DNA of 64,000 bases from an uncultured Litoreibacter sp. (GTDB lineage Bacteria; Pseudomonadota; Alphaproteobacteria; Rhodobacterales; Rhodobacteraceae). The position numbers and the translations under genes were made by a program. Shown in pieces: positions 7,260-15,378 of the stretch; the stretch's first letter is position 1; each line of letters opens with the position of its first letter. A model generated the notes under the pieces. It ran no database searches and had not been told where the DNA came from. It was given only the letters and a program-made list of their open reading frames with translations. The stretch covers positions 1,302,001 to 1,366,000 of the forward strand of contig CANLVO010000001.1 of assembly GCA_947494645.1 (NCBI GenBank), written 5' to 3'.

Positions 7260-8332
7260 GAGCGCTGCTTTATGTCTGCGCTGTGCTTATCTGGGCCCTG
7301 CCCGGCCATGCGCAACAATTGCCGGATTGGCAATCGATCTATGTCAACGACTTCGCCAACATCCTGTCGCCAGAGGCCGAAGCTGAACTGGAAGACATGT
7401 TGAAAACCGCCCGCGCGGAACGCGATCACGAGATGACGGTCGTCACCATCGACAAGGTCAACAACTACACCAACAACCACACGATAGAGAAATTCGCCAA
7501 GGACCTGTTCAATCATTGGGGCGTCGGCAATGCAGAGCGCAATGACGGCATCTTGCTGCTTGTCGCCGTCGAGGACCGGAGGATGCGGATTGCGCTGGGC
7601 TCTGGCTACCGTGCGCGGTTCGACGGGGTGGCCAAGCGGATCATCGACAGCATCATGTTGCCAGAGTTCAAAGCCGGGCGGATGGAGCAAGGTATTCTGG
7701 AAGGCACTGCGGCCAGTCTGGAGCGTTTGCGCTTTGACGCAGAGCCGCCAGAGCCCACCGTCAGGGACCGGATCCGGACGGGTGTTGAATCCTCACCTCT
7801 AGGGGTCGGGCTGACCATGGTGCTGGGGGTTCTTGCTATTCCGGCGACAGCGATCCTTGGCTTTTTCGGCCTGCGGCTGGGGCAGCGCAAACTGCCTCGC
7901 AAATGCCCAGAATGCGGGCGGCGGATGTTTGTTTTGGGGAATGTGCAGGAAAAGCAATATCTCGACCCCGGCCAGATTGTGGAGGAGCGGATCAAGTCAA
8001 AAGATCACTGCGTCTGGCAATGCCCCCATGATGAGCACATCACGATCAAGTCCTTCCCGCGCATGTTCTCGAAGAAAAGCGCCTGTGTGAATTGCACCTA
8101 CCACACGTCAGAGGCCACGCGGACAGTAACCATTCCTGCCACCTATTCGGCTGCTGGCGAGGCGCGGATGGATCACCTTTGCGCCAATTGCGGGCACGCT
8201 CGTGAGGAATATGTCTCCATCCCGCGCAAGACCCGTAGCGAGTCGCGCTCGGGCTTCGGCGGCAGCAGTGGCGGTGGTGGTGGTTTTGGTGGCGGCAGTT
8301 CTTCTGGGGGTGGCGGCTCGGGCAGTTGGTAG
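7256..8332 (+). CDS. TPM-domain membrane protein with zinc-ribbon region
   Basis: The start is GTG 7256 overlapping the preceding stop (GTGA). The 358-residue protein has a signal peptide (cleavage near GHAQQL), a periplasmic TPM (YgcG/Psb32-like) domain of about 150 residues with DFANILSPEAEAELEDML and NDGILLLVA, one membrane helix near residues 182-208, then a cytoplasmic part with Cys pairs CPEC, HCVWQC, CVNC and CANC typical of zinc ribbons, and a Gly/Ser tail rich in GGGG ending GSW. Ordinary YgcG proteins have the TPM-TM-Gly tail; the intervening zinc-ribbon region is the unusual part. Membrane-protein or stress turnover is the usual guess for TPM proteins; no specific role is shown here. 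Confidence 0.8.
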   Translation: MRALLYVCAVLIWALPGHAQQLPDWQSIYVNDFANILSPEAEAELEDMLKTARAERDHEMTVVTIDKVNNYTNNHTIEKFAKDLFNHWGVGNAERNDGILLLVAVEDRRMRIALGSGYRARFDGVAKRIIDSIMLPEFKAGRMEQGILEGTAASLERLRFDAEPPEPTVRDRIRTGVESSPLGVGLTMVLGVLAIPATAILGFFGLRLGQRKLPRKCPECGRRMFVLGNVQEKQYLDPGQIVEERIKSKDHCVWQCPHDEHITIKSFPRMFSKKSACVNCTYHTSEATRTVTIPATYSAAGEARMDHLCANCGHAREEYVSIPRKTRSESRSGFGGSSGGGGGFGGGSSSGGGGSGSW

Positions 8333-8347
8333 CTGCGCGCCGGCGGT

Positions 8348-8377
8348 ATGCCGCAAACAGACCGGGATGCCGCAAAC
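8348..8377. repeat. Direct repeat of ATGCCGCAAAC
   Basis: Two exact 11-bp copies (8348-8358 and 8367-8377) start 19 bp apart in the 238-bp gap between the TPM gene and the MttB-like gene. Each is followed by an A/G-rich word (AGACCGGG, GGGACAGA). This could be a pair of regulator half-sites; the rest of the gap shows no gene or clear terminator. Confidence 0.3.
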
Positions 8378-8570
8378 GGGACAGACGGTGGACCTTTGCG
8401 CCTAAAATCTGGGCATAAGATCAAGGTCCGGGAGGCCATCTTGCAAAGACCACGGTGTAAATCTTTTCTCGTCAGCCGCACCATCGGAGCGCGGCGTGGA
8501 CGGGCGGCGCGGGGCAGACCGCAGGCGGCTTGATCGCCTTTTCCTGCACTCCAAAGCCAAGAGAGTCTTC

Positions 8571-10133
8571 ATGACCGAACAGATCCGCACCCCCTCCTCC
8601 CGCCGCTCCGGTGGCCGTGCCGCACGCCATGCCCTGCGGGCAGCGCCTCCGACCGAAGATCAACGCTCGATTACCCCCGGCATGTCCGGCGGGCTGTACA
8701 AGCCCCTGAGTGACGCCGAGATCGCCCGTATTCACGACACCGCATTGTCCGCGCTGGAAGAGATCGGGTTGGTTGACGCGCCGCCCTCGGGCGTCGAGAT
8801 CATGACCCAAGCCGGGGCCATTCTGGGTGACGATGGCAGGCTGCGGTTCCCGCGCGCACTGGTCGAAGACATGCTGGCCACGGCCGCGCGCGGCATCACC
8901 TTGCATGGCCGCAACCCGGTCAATGACATGGAGCTGTCCGGCACCCGCGTACATTACGGCACGGCAGGCGCTGCGGTGCATATGGTTGACGTACATGGCC
9001 GCGATTACCGCGAAAGCACGGTGCAGGATCTGTTTGATGCGGCGCGGATTGCCGATCAGCTGGACAATATCCACTTTCTGCAACGCCCCATGGTGTGCCG
9101 CGATATCACGGATAATGCGTTGATGGACCTCAACACGGTTTACGCCTGCACCAGCGGGACGGCGAAACATGTGGGCACCTCGTTCACCGAGGCGAAGTTC
9201 GTCCCCGACTGCATTGAAATGCTGCATATGATTGCGGGCGGCGAGGACAAATGGCGCGAGCGGCCTTTCGTGTCGAACACCAATTGCTTCGTGGTGCCGC
9301 CGATGAAATTCGCCACCGACGCCTGTCTGGTGATGGAGGAATGCATCCGCGCGGGCATGCCGATCCTGCTGCTGAGCGCGGGCATGGCAGGCGCGACCGC
9401 GCCGCCGACGATTGCAGGCGCGATTGTGCAGGCGGTGGCCGAGTGTCTGGCGGGGATCGTCTATGTGAACGCTGTGAAGCCGGGCCATCCGGCGGTGTTC
9501 GGCACATGGCCCTTCGGGCTGGATCTGCGCACAGGCGCGATGTCCGTGGGCTCGGGCGAGCAGGCCTTGCTGACGGCGGGCTGCGCCCAGATGCACCAGT
9601 TTTATGGCCTGCCGGGAGGCGCGGCTGCGGGGGCGTCAGACTCGAAGTTGCCGGATATGCAGGCGGGCTGGGAGCAGATGTGCTCAAATGTGATGGCGGG
9701 GTTGTCGGGGCTGAACATGGTCTATGAGGCGGCGGGCATGCATGCCTCCCTGCTGGGGTTCTGCCACGAGTCGCTGATCCTGGGCGACGATCTCATTGGT
9801 CAGGCGCAGCGCTGCGTGCGCGGCATTGAGGTGAATGACGACACGCTAGGGCTGGAGGAAATCCGTGCCACGTGTATTGGGCCAGATGGCGGCCCGGGGC
9901 CGGGGCATTATCTGGGCACCGCGCAGACCCTGAGCCTGATGGAGAAGAACTATGTCTACCCCGCGCTGGGCGACCGGACCTCGCCTAAGGAATGGGCGGA
10001 GGTGGGCAAGCCGGACCTGCTGGAAAAAGCCACCGCGCGGAAGGAAGAGATTTTGGGCCAGCCTGCACCGTCGGCGTTTGACCCGATGCTGGATCAGGCC
10101 ATCCGGAAGCGGTTTACCATCCATTTGGGGTGA
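8571..10133 (+). CDS. MttB-family (COG5598) trimethylamine methyltransferase-like protein
   Basis: The start is set at ATG 8571 (GAGAG just upstream); the frame is open to 8496 without support. The 520-residue protein has an Arg-rich head (SSRRSGGRAARHALR) and a TIM barrel of the MttB family. The frame contains no in-frame amber codon, so this is a non-pyrrolysine member; characterised relatives demethylate glycine betaine, proline betaine, carnitine or butyrobetaine by methylating a corrinoid protein. No corrinoid protein gene is present in the window, so the acceptor must be elsewhere. The marR gene follows at once. Methylated-amine or betaine metabolism is likely; the exact substrate is not readable. 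Confidence 0.85.
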   Translation: MTEQIRTPSSRRSGGRAARHALRAAPPTEDQRSITPGMSGGLYKPLSDAEIARIHDTALSALEEIGLVDAPPSGVEIMTQAGAILGDDGRLRFPRALVEDMLATAARGITLHGRNPVNDMELSGTRVHYGTAGAAVHMVDVHGRDYRESTVQDLFDAARIADQLDNIHFLQRPMVCRDITDNALMDLNTVYACTSGTAKHVGTSFTEAKFVPDCIEMLHMIAGGEDKWRERPFVSNTNCFVVPPMKFATDACLVMEECIRAGMPILLLSAGMAGATAPPTIAGAIVQAVAECLAGIVYVNAVKPGHPAVFGTWPFGLDLRTGAMSVGSGEQALLTAGCAQMHQFYGLPGGAAAGASDSKLPDMQAGWEQMCSNVMAGLSGLNMVYEAAGMHASLLGFCHESLILGDDLIGQAQRCVRGIEVNDDTLGLEEIRATCIGPDGGPGPGHYLGTAQTLSLMEKNYVYPALGDRTSPKEWAEVGKPDLLEKATARKEEILGQPAPSAFDPMLDQAIRKRFTIHLG

Positions 10134-10172
10134 GGGTCTGAAGGGCTGGCGTTTCGGGCACTTGATATTTTC

Positions 10173-10195
10173 ATGCAATATGCTTGCATATGCAA
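10173..10195. promoter_or_regulatory. Overlapping palindromes upstream of marR
   Basis: ATGCAA-TATGC-TTGCAT (10173-10189) is a perfect inverted repeat overlapping a second exact palindrome TTGCATATGCAA (10184-10195), followed by a third related TTGCA word at 10201. The cluster starts 47 bp before the MarR start codon in an AT-rich island. MarR proteins usually bind 16-20 bp palindromes like this and repress their own genes. Confidence 0.6.
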
Positions 10196-10219
10196 TTATT
10201 TTGCACTAAGTGGTGCCGC

Positions 10220-10666
10220 ATGATGGATATACACACAACCAACGCCCTGCGCCTGCTGCAGGTCGCGGACGAGTTTCGCGCCAGCCTTGCGGGGGAGTTT
10301 TCTTCTGTTCACGGGATATCTGTGAACGAGTTCCTGTTGATGCTGCATCTCAAACAGGCCACGGCCCACCGTTTGTCGCGGGTCGATCTGGCCAAGCGGA
10401 TGCATGTCAGCGCGTCGACAATCACCCGCATGGTCGCCCCGATGGAGAAGATCGGCCTTGTGGGGCGCGATGTGGACGCCCGCGACGCGCGGTTGGTCTT
10501 TGTCGTGGCCACGCCAGCCGGGCAGGAAAAGCTGTCGGACGCCTTGGCGACCTTTGCGAAGCGGGCGGGCTATCTGTTTGCGGATCGCTGGGAGGAGGAC
10601 GAGCTGGGGCAGCTGTCCCAGATGCTGCACCGGATGACCGCGCGGAAAGCTGACATGCTGGCCTAA
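10220..10666 (+). CDS. MarR-family transcriptional regulator
   Basis: This 148-residue winged-helix protein has HTH residues LSRVDLAKRMHVSASTITRM and the wing DARDARLVFVVATPAG, standard for MarR. I use ATG 10220 (or the adjacent ATG 10223); a TTG at 10184 would run through the palindromic operator. It follows the MttB-like gene by 86 bp on the same strand, with operator-like palindromes between, so autoregulation and control of the methyltransferase locus are plausible. The ligand is unknown. Confidence 0.9.
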   Translation: MMDIHTTNALRLLQVADEFRASLAGEFSSVHGISVNEFLLMLHLKQATAHRLSRVDLAKRMHVSASTITRMVAPMEKIGLVGRDVDARDARLVFVVATPAGQEKLSDALATFAKRAGYLFADRWEEDELGQLSQMLHRMTARKADMLA

Positions 10667-10718
10667 GGCCGCCAGCCGCTGCCGCTGCCGCTGACAATAC
10701 GCATGCGAACCGCGCGTT

Positions 10719-11360
10719 CTAGCGTGGCAGCTGCGCGGCCTCGCGAGCGAGGGTTTCAATGGCGTCCCAGTCCCCGGCGATCATCTTGTCCTTGGGAGCA
10801 ACCCATGAGCCACCGGCACAGACCACGTTGGGCAGGCTCAGATAGTCCTGCGCGTTCTTCATCGACACGCCGCCCGTGGGGCAGAAATTGATCTGCGGAA
10901 TGGGTGCGCCGATGGCTTTGAGTGCAGGCGCGCCACCTGAGGCTTCGGCGGGGAAAAATTTCAGCATGGAGTAGCCACGCTCCAGAAGCGCCATGGCCTC
11001 GGATGCGGTGGCCGCACCGGGCAGAAGCGGCAGGTCATTGGCCTCGCAGGCGTCAAGCAGCCGTTCCGTGGCGCCGGGAGAGACGCCGAAGGTCGCCCCT
11101 GCCTCCTTGGCGGCCATGACATCATCGGGCGTCAGCAACGTGCCTGCGCCAACAACGCCGCCTGTGACCTTGGCCATTTCCGCGATCACCTCAAGTGCTG
11201 CGGGGGTGCGCAGCGTGACCTCGAGCGCAGGCAAACCGCCTGCCACCAAAGCGCTGGCCAAAGGCCCCGCATGGGCCGGGTCCTCGACCACCAGCACGGG
11301 CACGATCGGCGCCAGATTGCAGATTTCGAGAGCTTTCTGGCTGGCTTCGAACGCGATCAT
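10719..11360 (-). CDS. eda: 2-dehydro-3-deoxy-phosphogluconate (KDPG) aldolase
   Basis: I start at ATG 11360, which has AAGGAC upstream; a longer reading to 11444 would run through the intergenic repeat. The 213-residue product is a class I aldolase splitting KDPG into pyruvate and glyceraldehyde-3-phosphate, the last Entner-Doudoroff step. Visible features are ALEVTLRTPAALE (catalytic Glu/Arg), GVVGAGTLLTPDD, FGVSPG, and the Schiff-base Lys in MLKFFPAEASGG. It lies 96 bp downstream of edd on the same strand and probably shares its transcript. Confidence 0.95.
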   Translation of the reverse strand: MIAFEASQKALEICNLAPIVPVLVVEDPAHAGPLASALVAGGLPALEVTLRTPAALEVIAEMAKVTGGVVGAGTLLTPDDVMAAKEAGATFGVSPGATERLLDACEANDLPLLPGAATASEAMALLERGYSMLKFFPAEASGGAPALKAIGAPIPQINFCPTGGVSMKNAQDYLSLPNVVCAGGSWVAPKDKMIAGDWDAIETLAREAAQLPR

Positions 11361-11382
11361 AGAGGTCTGTCCTTCTTGTGAC

Positions 11383-11426
11383 GCCGGAGCCTCCGGCGGG
11401 AGTATTTTTGAAGCAATGATAGGGGG
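11383..11426 (+). repeat. Dispersed intergenic repeat, copy A
   Basis: A GCCGGAG/CTCCGGC hairpin (11383-11397) is followed by GGGAGTATTTTTGAAGCAATGATAGGGG. Copies with the same GGAGTATTTTTGAAGCAATGAT core occur near 28.05 kb and 30.2 kb. This copy lies between edd and eda but reads in the opposite direction to those genes, unlike the other two. Confidence 0.7.
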
Positions 11427-11456
11427 GTGATGCGCGATGTACAAACGCCTCGGCTG

Positions 11457-13262
11457 CTAGACGACCACCCCTGCCCCGTGATCTGCCCGCCCGACGCTGG
11501 CGCGGAAGCTTTCAAACAGCTCGCGACCGATGCCATGGCCATTGTCGCTGAGATCAGGTGTTGCCGGGGCGCGGTCCGCGACGCCTTCGGTCAACACCTC
11601 GAGCGTGCCTTTGATGGCGTCGACCCGGATGAGATCACCGTCCTGAATTTTGGAGATCAGCCCGCCATCAAGCGCCTCGGGCGAGACATGGATTGCGGCG
11701 GGCACTTTGCCCGATGCGCCCGACATGCGGCCATCGGTGACCAGCGCGACGTTGAAGCCACGATCCTGCAGAACGGAGAGCGTCGGCGTGAGCCCGTGCA
11801 GTTCGGGCATGCCATTGGCCTTGGGGCCCTGAAAGCGCACCACGATGACGCAGTCCCGGTCCAGCTTATGGGCGCGCCACGCCTCTTTGACCTCTGCCTG
11901 ACCAGAGAAGACCCGCGCGGGGGCCTCGATCACATGACGGTCGGGATCGACGGCGGAGGTCTTGATCACTGCGCGTCCGAGATTGCCGCTGAGCTGCTTG
12001 AGCCCGCCATCCTTGGAGAACGGGTTGGTGACCGGGCGCAGGATCTTCTCGTTCTCGGATTTGGCAGCGCCTTTGCCCCAGGTGAGGCGGCCGTCTTTCA
12101 ACTGCGGCTCGGCGTGGTAATCTTTCAGGCCGTTGCCATGCACCGTCATCGTGTCGGGGTGCAGATGGCCTGAGCTGAGAAGCTCGCCGATCATGTAGCC
12201 CAGCCCGCCTGCGGCGTGGAAATGGTTCACATCGGCCAGCCCGTTTGGATAAACCCGCGCCATCAAGGGCGTCGCGTCGGAGATGTCAGAGAGGTCCTGC
12301 AGGTCCAAGAGCACGCCCGCCGCCCGCGCCATGGCGATGATATGGATGATCAAGTTGGTGGAGCCGCCGGTGGCCATCAGCCCGACCAGCCCGTTTACGA
12401 AGGTGCGCTCGTCGAGGATGTCGCAGACGGGGCGGAAGTCATTGCCGAGTTTGGTGATCTGCAGCGCGCGCTTGGTGGCCGCGTCTGTCAGCGCGTCGCG
12501 CATCTCGGAGCCGGGATTGACGAAGCTGGCGCCGGGCAGGTGCAGCCCCATGAACTCCATCAGCATCTGGTTGGTGTTGGCGGTGCCGTAGAAGGTGCAG
12601 GTGCCGGGGCCATGATAGGAGGCCATCTCCGCGGCCATCAGCTCTGCCCGGTCGCATTCGCCCTTGGCGAAGCGTTTGCGCACGGCGGTCTTCTCGTCGT
12701 TCGGGATGCCGGAGGTCATCGGCCCCGCGGGGATGAAGATGCCCGGCAGGTATCCGAACGTTGCGGCAGCGATGATCAGACCGGGCACGATCTTGTCGCA
12801 GACACCCAGATAGACGGTGGCGTCAAAAGTGTTGTGGCTGAGCGCCACGCCAGCCGACAGCGCGATGACGTCGCGCGAAAACAGGCTGAGCTCCATGCCG
12901 ACCTGGCCTTGCGTGACCCCGTCGCACATCGCGGGGACCCCGCCTGCCACCTGCGCCGTGCCACCCGCCGCGCGGGCCGTGGCCTTGATTTTTTGTGGAT
13001 AGGTCTCGAACGGCTGGTGGGCCGAGAGCATGTCATTATAGCTGGTCACGATCCCAAGGTTCGGGGCTTGCTCGGCCACCAGCGTGTCTTTGTCGCCTGC
13101 CATGGCCGCATAGGCATGGGCCTGATTGCCGCAAGTGAGATGCCCCCGGCGCGGGCCTTCCTCTGCCGCTTGCGCCATGCGCGACAGATAAAGCGCACGG
13201 CTTTGGGCGGAGCGTCGGATGATCCGGGCGGTGACGTCTTCGATGCGAGGGTTTAGGGACAT
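11457..13262 (-). CDS. edd: Phosphogluconate dehydratase
   Basis: The 601-residue enzyme dehydrates 6-phosphogluconate to KDPG. It belongs to the IlvD/Edd family of [4Fe-4S] dehydratases: the cluster cysteines lie in [11 protein letters not shown] and [11 protein letters not shown], and [17 protein letters not shown] near residue 510 is the C-terminal family signature. Length equals that of Edd (about 603) rather than IlvD (about 560-615 with different motifs), and the neighbour eda settles it. A 16-bp LacI-type palindrome lies 33 bp upstream of the start codon. Together with glk and agl genes it forms a sugar-degradation block. Confidence 0.95.
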   Translation of the reverse strand: MSLNPRIEDVTARIIRRSAQSRALYLSRMAQAAEEGPRRGHLTCGNQAHAYAAMAGDKDTLVAEQAPNLGIVTSYNDMLSAHQPFETYPQKIKATARAAGGTAQVAGGVPAMCDGVTQGQVGMELSLFSRDVIALSAGVALSHNTFDATVYLGVCDKIVPGLIIAAATFGYLPGIFIPAGPMTSGIPNDEKTAVRKRFAKGECDRAELMAAEMASYHGPGTCTFYGTANTNQMLMEFMGLHLPGASFVNPGSEMRDALTDAATKRALQITKLGNDFRPVCDILDERTFVNGLVGLMATGGSTNLIIHIIAMARAAGVLLDLQDLSDISDATPLMARVYPNGLADVNHFHAAGGLGYMIGELLSSGHLHPDTMTVHGNGLKDYHAEPQLKDGRLTWGKGAAKSENEKILRPVTNPFSKDGGLKQLSGNLGRAVIKTSAVDPDRHVIEAPARVFSGQAEVKEAWRAHKLDRDCVIVVRFQGPKANGMPELHGLTPTLSVLQDRGFNVALVTDGRMSGASGKVPAAIHVSPEALDGGLISKIQDGDLIRVDAIKGTLEVLTEGVADRAPATPDLSDNGHGIGRELFESFRASVGRADHGAGVVV

Positions 13263-13294
13263 GGGGCTTCTCCTGCGTTACCGCTCATCTAGGC

Positions 13295-13310
13295 CTGTTA
13301 GCGCTAACAG
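13295..13310. promoter_or_regulatory. LacI/GntR-like palindromic operator upstream of edd
   Basis: CTGTTAGCGCTAACAG is a perfect 16-bp palindrome with the central CG and TGTTA..TAACA arms typical of LacI-family operators. It is nested in wider symmetry: CTAG on both sides and CCTGCGTT (13272-13279) against AACGCAGG (13321-13328). It differs from the AglR sites (AAAGCGCTTT), so a separate sugar-acid regulator probably acts here. Confidence 0.7.
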
Positions 13311-13361
13311 TCTAGAGGAAAACGCAGGAAGACTACGGTGAATTTGCCGGAGCTCTCGCGG

Positions 13362-14162
13362 TTAAGGCTCTGCCCAGATGCTTTGCCGTTCTTTCCAGAT
13401 CTTTTCGCCGATGCGGCAATCGGTCGGATCGCGCCCGCTTGATTGGGTGCGGATGATCTGGGCGCCGGTCGGGCGTGACACCATCTCAAGCACCAGTTTG
13501 CGGCGCACGGCCTGTGCGAAATCGGCCCAATCCAAGACCGCGATCACGAACGCGCCCAGCCCGCCAATGACGCAGGCCTCGTAATAGAGATCGAGACGGT
13601 CGAGATGCCAGGCCTGCCCGAGCCCCTCGCGGGTCAGAAGCGGCAAACCGTTGATCGTGATGCCGCGCGCCACAGCGCGGTCCCGTGCAGATGTGACGTC
13701 TTGGCCAAGATTGTTGGGACCGTCCCCTGAAATGTCGATCACCTGCCGCAGGCCTTCAAATGCGTTGCTGTCGAGTGACCGCATCCCGTGCAGGATGGCA
13801 CCGGAAATTGACGTGCGCCGCAGCGCAGGGTCGAACTTCGTGGTCAGCACCTGAGCGAAGGCCTCAAGGTCTTCGCGGTTTTCCAGAAGCCTCCAGTCTA
13901 CGACAACCTCTTGCGTGCCCGCCCATTCCACATAGGTCATCGCGACACGTTGCAGCAACCCAGAGCGCAGCGCGGTCGAGACGGCTTCTGAGCGAAGGGC
14001 TTCGGCATAGCCGCGTCGCTGGATTTCCAGCTCCCTTTCGGACATGGAGCGCGAGACATCGACCATGAGAACGAGTTCCAGATCGACCTCCGTGATCTGA
14101 TCCTGCGCCTGTGCAGGCCCGTGGAGCAGGGAGAAAAGCAGGAATGTCAGCAGCGCGCGCAT
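13362..14162 (-). CDS. DUF1194 (von Willebrand A-like) secreted protein
   Basis: I use ATG 14162, which gives a clean signal peptide (MRALLTFLLFSLLHGPAQAQ); an in-frame ATG at 14198 would add 12 residues. The 266-residue mature-type protein has a VWA-like fold with the MIDAS motif DVSRSMS just after the signal region and ISGDGPNNLG further in, so it should bind a divalent metal and a partner protein in the periplasm. DUF1194 proteins have no assigned function. It sits between edd and aglK on the same strand, but about 100 bp separates it from each, so a functional link to sugar use is not shown. Confidence 0.8.
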   Translation of the reverse strand: MRALLTFLLFSLLHGPAQAQDQITEVDLELVLMVDVSRSMSERELEIQRRGYAEALRSEAVSTALRSGLLQRVAMTYVEWAGTQEVVVDWRLLENREDLEAFAQVLTTKFDPALRRTSISGAILHGMRSLDSNAFEGLRQVIDISGDGPNNLGQDVTSARDRAVARGITINGLPLLTREGLGQAWHLDRLDLYYEACVIGGLGAFVIAVLDWADFAQAVRRKLVLEMVSRPTGAQIIRTQSSGRDPTDCRIGEKIWKERQSIWAEP

Positions 14163-14256
14163 GAGCAGAGCATGCCCCGTCCAGACGTGACGATCCAATC
14201 ACGTTTGCACCGTCAGGGTCCGCGGGACCCTTTTGACGTGGCTTTGATCCGAATCC

Positions 14257-15375
14257 CTACCGGTACAGCAGCGACTTGCCGTCTGCGAAGAGGTGCAACT
14301 TGGCCGGGTCGGCGGACATTGTCATGGTGGTGCCGCGTTGGCTTTTGTGGATGCCGGCGAGTTTGGCGATGACAGGTGAGGCGTCGGGGGTGACGGGTTT
14401 GAAGTAGAATTGCGTCACCTCGCCCAGCCGCTCGGTCACTTCGAGGGCGCCGCTGAAGGCATAGTCTGCGGCGTCCGTTTCGACCATGTCCTCAGGACGG
14501 ATGCCGACATTGACGGCGCGGCCCTGATCGGCGTCGGTGGTGGGGATGTTGGCCATGATGGTCCCTGCTCCGTGATCCAGCGTCACACCGGTGACAGGGC
14601 CGGTGCTGACGATCTTGCCGGGCATCAGGTTCATCGAAGGCGAGCCGATGAACTGCGCGACAAACTCGTTCTCGGGAGTCTCATAAAGCTCCAGCGGGGT
14701 GCCGACCTGCGCGATGGAGTGGCTGTAGCCGTTGTCCTTCAACGCATCGAGCACCACGATGCGGGAGGCGAGCGTCATCGCCTCCACCTGGTCGTGGGTG
14801 ACGTAGATCATTGTGGAGTTCGGCATCGACTCCTTGAGCTGCGCGATTTCGATGCGGGTGGCGACGCGCAGGCCTGCGTCCAAGTTCGAGAGCGGCTCGT
14901 CGAAGAGGTAGACCTTCGGGTCACGCACAATGGAGCGGCCGATGGCCACGCGCTGACGTTGCCCGCCGGACAGCGCCTTGGGCAAACGGTCGAGATATTC
15001 CTCAAGCTGCAGCACGGTGGCCGCGCGGTTGATTGCGGCGTCGATCTCGTCAGGGGTTTTCTTGGCCAGCTTCAGCGCAAAGGCCATATTGTCACGCACG
15101 GTCATGTGCGGATAGAGCGCGTAGGACTGGAACACCATGGCGATGCCGCGCTGGGCGGGTGGCACATCGTTCATCACTTCGCCGTCGATCTTCAGCTCGC
15201 CGCTGGTGATCTTTTCCAGCCCCGCAATCATCCGCAGAAGCGTGGACTTGCCACAGCCCGAGGGTCCCACGAAGACGATCAGCTCGCCCGTCTGGATGTC
15301 GAGATCAATGTCCTTCAAGACCTCGATCGTGCCGCCGTATTTCTTGCCAACATCGGTGAGTTTGAGATCAGCCAT
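14257..15375 (-). CDS. aglK: Alpha-glucoside ABC transporter ATPase
   Basis: A 372-residue MalK/UgpC-class ATPase. Walker A GPSGCGKST (residues 37-45), signature LSGGQRQRVAIGR near residue 136, Walker B VYLFDEPLSNLD and the switch His in YVTHDQVEAMTL are intact. The C-terminal 130 residues form the OB/TOBE regulatory domain. It is last in the aglE-F-G-A-K order, the same as in Sinorhizobium meliloti, 3 bp after aglA. It powers uptake of maltose, sucrose or trehalose-type glucosides. Confidence 0.93.
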   Translation of the reverse strand: MADLKLTDVGKKYGGTIEVLKDIDLDIQTGELIVFVGPSGCGKSTLLRMIAGLEKITSGELKIDGEVMNDVPPAQRGIAMVFQSYALYPHMTVRDNMAFALKLAKKTPDEIDAAINRAATVLQLEEYLDRLPKALSGGQRQRVAIGRSIVRDPKVYLFDEPLSNLDAGLRVATRIEIAQLKESMPNSTMIYVTHDQVEAMTLASRIVVLDALKDNGYSHSIAQVGTPLELYETPENEFVAQFIGSPSMNLMPGKIVSTGPVTGVTLDHGAGTIMANIPTTDADQGRAVNVGIRPEDMVETDAADYAFSGALEVTERLGEVTQFYFKPVTPDASPVIAKLAGIHKSQRGTTMTMSADPAKLHLFADGKSLLYR

Positions 15376-15378
15376 GGG

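Noticed and set aside
8255-8330. GGTGGC-rich tract as a DNA repeat element
   Set aside because: It encodes the Gly/Ser tail usual in TPM/YgcG proteins; low-complexity coding rather than a mobile repeat.
12216-13256. Plus-strand open frame of 346 codons inside edd
   Set aside because: Shadow of edd on the opposite strand, Gly/Asp/His-rich with no domain.
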